61,822 nucleotides of DNA from Bacteroides sp. OF04-15BH (lineage in GTDB: Bacteria > Bacteroidota > Bacteroidia > Bacteroidales > Bacteroidaceae). The stretch lies in the NCBI RefSeq assembly GCF_003477995.1, contig NZ_QUEM01000022.1, forward strand, positions 1 to 61,822. The letters are read 5' to 3'. Each line of letters opens with the position of its first letter. Positions within the stretch are counted from its first letter, which is position 1. The position numbers were made by a program, and so were the translations under genes. This document shows positions 58,971 to 61,822 of this stretch, piece by piece. The notes beneath the pieces are model-generated. The model saw only the letters and a program-made list of their open reading frames with translations. It made no database searches and was not told where the DNA came from.

Positions 58971-61822
58971 GATGAAGAAAATTTCCTTTATTTTCTCGTT
59001 GTTTCTCATGATTTTGGGAATCAACACTGCCTATGCAGGTGTCAGCTTGGGAAGTTCTGTTACGGATCCAAGTACACTCACAAATGGCAGCAAGATCATC
59101 ATTCATTCAAACTCATTCGCGAATGAAGAAGCTCAAACTTACAAGTTCTTCTCTTCTTTGGCAGACAGTTTGGTATTCTCTGTAACAACCGTTGATCCGG
59201 TTGATCCTTACGTTACCTTCTCTTTGGAAACAGCTGAAGGTAAAACCGTAAACAAGGAGCAGGCTTACTATCTGAAGAATGAGTACAACGGCAAATATCT
59301 GACCTACAGATATGTGGCCGGAGAAGACGGAAGCGTTTCTGAGGATGGCGAAGGAGGATGGGTTGCTGAAATGTATCTGACTTTCACAGCAGATAAAGAA
59401 AAGGCAACACCTATTATCATCAAAACTCAGGCTGAGGGTGGTGAGATAATGGGATATGTTGGTGATGCCCCTGAGCAGGAAAACTGCATGATGATTATTG
59501 CAGAATTCCCAGAGCACAACAACGACCTGATTGCACTGAACCACGTTTACGACCGTCCTATCATTGCCTCTTACAACGACTGGGCAGCCTGGTGGCAGAT
59601 TTACGAAGCAAACATCAACAATGACTATGTTGCTGACTTGAACTCCTTGTTTACCAAGGTTCAGAGTCTGAATTACATCGGTGGAACAGATCCTGGATGC
59701 TATGACCCGCAACTGGTAGAAGAATTCAACACAAACAGAAGCCTGGCTGAGGAAGTGCTGAACCAAGGTCTCACAGACAAAGCTGAAGAGACTTACAAAG
59801 CTCTTGAAAAATCATATCTGGCATTAGTCGTAGGCAAATCAGTTCCTGTAACAGAAGGTTACTACCGTCTGTTTAATGTAAAACAATTAGAGGGAACAGC
59901 CGCAGCCTTCGCTACTCAAGACAGTTTCATCAAATGGGGAGAAAACAATGATGAAGATGCCACTATGGTATGGAAGTTCATTGACCGCCATAACGGAACT
60001 TGGTTGCTTTACAACGTTGGTACAGGACAATACATTGGTGGTACAAACGGTAACCACTGGAGCGGTAGCCCGCTTTATGCCATGAGCAACGACTCCACAG
60101 AAAAGGCTATAACATTTACTGAATTGGGACAAAGCCAATTTAACATCGCCTTGAAAGGTTATAATCCGCTTCATGCTGCAGGAAGTGGTTCTAGCGAATC
60201 GGTTGTAACATATCCTGGAGAAATCAACACAGCATCTGCCTGGTATATTAAATCAGTTCCTGCAGATCAGGTTGGCAAGTTCGAAGAAATTGGAAAACAA
60301 AACATGTTAAATAGAGAACTGGAAGCTATCTATAAGGAAGCAAGCAAGAAATATGCTATCGGTTCTTCATTTACTATTGAAAAAGACACTAACAAGTGGC
60401 TCGTCAGATTAGGTGATTATCAGAAAGACCCTATGGTTGTATTCTCAAATGCAGACCACAACTCATGGAACGCATCTAAAGACGGTATCGGCTATCCTGG
60501 ATTGCTGGACAATGACAGCATCAGTTTCTGGCACTCAAGCTATGGAGCAAAACCTGATACAACTCAGTTCCTGCAGTTCAAATTAAGCAAGCCTGTCAGT
60601 GCATTTGCAGTATACATCACAAGACGTGTTGCAGACAATCAGGCAACTGAAATATACTTTGAAGTCACTAATGACACTGTAAACGAACCTTGGAAGAAAG
60701 TCAGCACGACAATTTCCGGTCAGCCGTCAAGCACTCAGAATCGTGAAAACCTCAGCTACCAATCCAATGGTATTGAGCTCGACGCTCCATATCAGTATGT
60801 AAGAGTTACCTGGAAGTCTGCCAATGGCTTTACTCACTTCTCAGGTTTCCACTTCCAGGAAGCAGAGTTGAGCCAAGATTGCCAGAATGCGACTATGGGT
60901 GAGATTGCCCAGAACCTGAAAGCAGAGTTAAAGAATGCTGGCGCTCTGATCCAGACTGGCAAGGCCACTCAGGAGGCTATTGATGCATTGCAGGCTGCTT
61001 ACGACGCCTATGTTGCTGAATTGGCAGATCCAACTGCCTTGAAGGCAAAATTGGATTCTATCAGCAATATTTGCAAACTGTCTGCAACCATCGAAGGTGT
61101 TGACGGAACTGGAACAGACGGGGAATTCAAGGAAGGATATCCTGGCGTTTATCCAGTTGAAGCAAAGGCTGCTTTGCAGGCTACCATCGATGAGGTACAG
61201 TCTTACATCAAGGTTAACGATGCAGCAGGTACTTACACCAAGAAGGATATCACTGCTAACTTAGATAAGTTGGTTAAGGCTCTCGATACATTCAAGGCTA
61301 CCGCTCCTAAGTTCACTTTGGCTGACGCTTCAAGCGAAGGTTTGTGGTACTACATTTCTTATAGTGCACACTATTTCAACTGCACAGGAAATACTCCGGA
61401 TGCAAGCGGTGAAGGCGATGCCCAGCAGATCCGTAAGGGTAAGTTGTATGTAAATGCTGATGTAACCAGCGACCTGTTGAACAATGCAGAAGTAAATGTT
61501 ACTGGTAACAAGACTTTGGAAGAACTCGGCGTTAACGACGATATGGCCAAGTGGCGTTTCGTAAATCTGGGTGATACTGCTTATGCTATCCAGAACAAGG
61601 CTACTGGCTTGTACTTGGGTGAGAAGACTGGTGGTAATGCTGGTTTGAGCATGACTCCGGCTGCTTACAGACTGAGTGATATCGGTTACGCTACCTTCCT
61701 GATCGAGGGTTACCGTCTGAACGGTGCTGCTATCAATCCATTGCACATCCAGACTAGCGGTCAGAAATTGGTATACTGGGACAACAGAGATCTGGGAGGC
61801 GGTTCTTGCTTCGACATCGAGC
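58971..61822 (+). CDS. Large multidomain secreted protein (paralogue 2), partial at window end
   Basis: The frame is open from MKKISFIFSLFLMILG at 58971 to the last base (950 codons plus two bases), so the C-terminus and any T9SS tail lie outside. The layout follows paralogue 1: signal peptide, N-terminal domain (almost identical), FIVAR-like helix, lectin-like module, discoidin-like domain (SNADHNSWNAS, LLDNDSISFWHSS, LQFKLSKPVSAFAVYIT), two more helices, second lectin-like module. The first lectin-like module (from VTEGYYRLFNVKQ) and the discoidin domain are strongly diverged. The ends are conserved, and 61548-61736 is identical to the first gene. Confidence 0.8.
61548..61736 (+). repeat. 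189-base perfect direct repeat, copy 2
   Basis: Partner of 57706-57894. The first flanking differences are C for T at 61547 and T for C at 61737. A recombination between copies would delete about 3.8 kb and fuse the two genes in frame. Confidence 0.9.

Overview
The window is one chromosomal segment from a member of the Bacteroidetes, most likely order Bacteroidales. Several things point there. Promoters have the form TTG-N19/20-TAnnTTTG. Most genes lack a Shine-Dalgarno sequence. There is a complete porP-gldK-gldL-gldM-gldN type IX secretion (T9SS) cluster. Two giant tandem secreted proteins are present, and the complete one ends in a T9SS-type sorting tail. Families common in this phylum also occur: DUF3467, DUF2795, a PorT-like beta-barrel, and a B12-binding radical SAM protein with a DUF4080-like tail. 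I cannot assign a genus. No rRNA, CRISPR, prophage or insertion sequence is visible.

Layout. (1) 1-537: divergent tRNA-Phe and tRNA-Pro genes with their own promoters and terminators. (2) 538-2175: a B12-binding radical SAM protein. (3) 2257-35717, all on the minus strand: a roughly 33 kb information-processing block. In transcription order it is rpsU-xerC-hpf, then tRNA-Thr/Tyr/Gly/Thr-tuf-tRNA-Trp-secE-nusG-rplKAJL-rpoBC, then a DUF3467 gene, then the fused str-S10-spc-alpha operons from rpsL to rplQ. The order Thr-Tyr-Gly-Thr-tuf-secE-nusG-rplKAJL-rpoBC is the same as in E. coli apart from the added tRNA-Trp. Hairpins mark an rplL/rpoB attenuator, the rpoC and rplQ terminators, and candidate leader structures before rpsJ, rpsH and rpsD. 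(4) 35887-46434: housekeeping genes mdh, an aminopeptidase P, a gamma-carbonic-anhydrase-like protein, gltX, a 7TM-HD (PgpH-like) phosphodiesterase, a TIGR02757 protein and priA. (5) 46545-53097: a PorT-like barrel, then the T9SS core operon, read porP to gldN on the minus strand. (6) 53165-54619: DUF2795, cob(I)alamin adenosyltransferase and a methyltransferase-like protein. (7) 54742-61822, plus strand: a small promoter-to-terminator unit that looks like an sRNA, then two tandem paralogous multidomain secreted proteins (the second is cut by the window end).

How it fits together. Regions 2-4 are core cell machinery. Regions 5 and 7 form a plausible machine-and-cargo pair: GldL/GldM is the proton-driven motor, GldK/GldN the periplasmic ring, and PorP/SprF an outer-membrane partner. 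The neighbouring 1205-residue protein has a signal peptide, lectin- and discoidin-like modules and a C-terminal T9SS tail. Its paralogue shares promoter, leader, signal peptide and C-terminal half, including a 189-base identical tract, but differs strongly in the putative binding module. This tandem pair and the small RNA candidate in front of it are the most interesting parts of the window.
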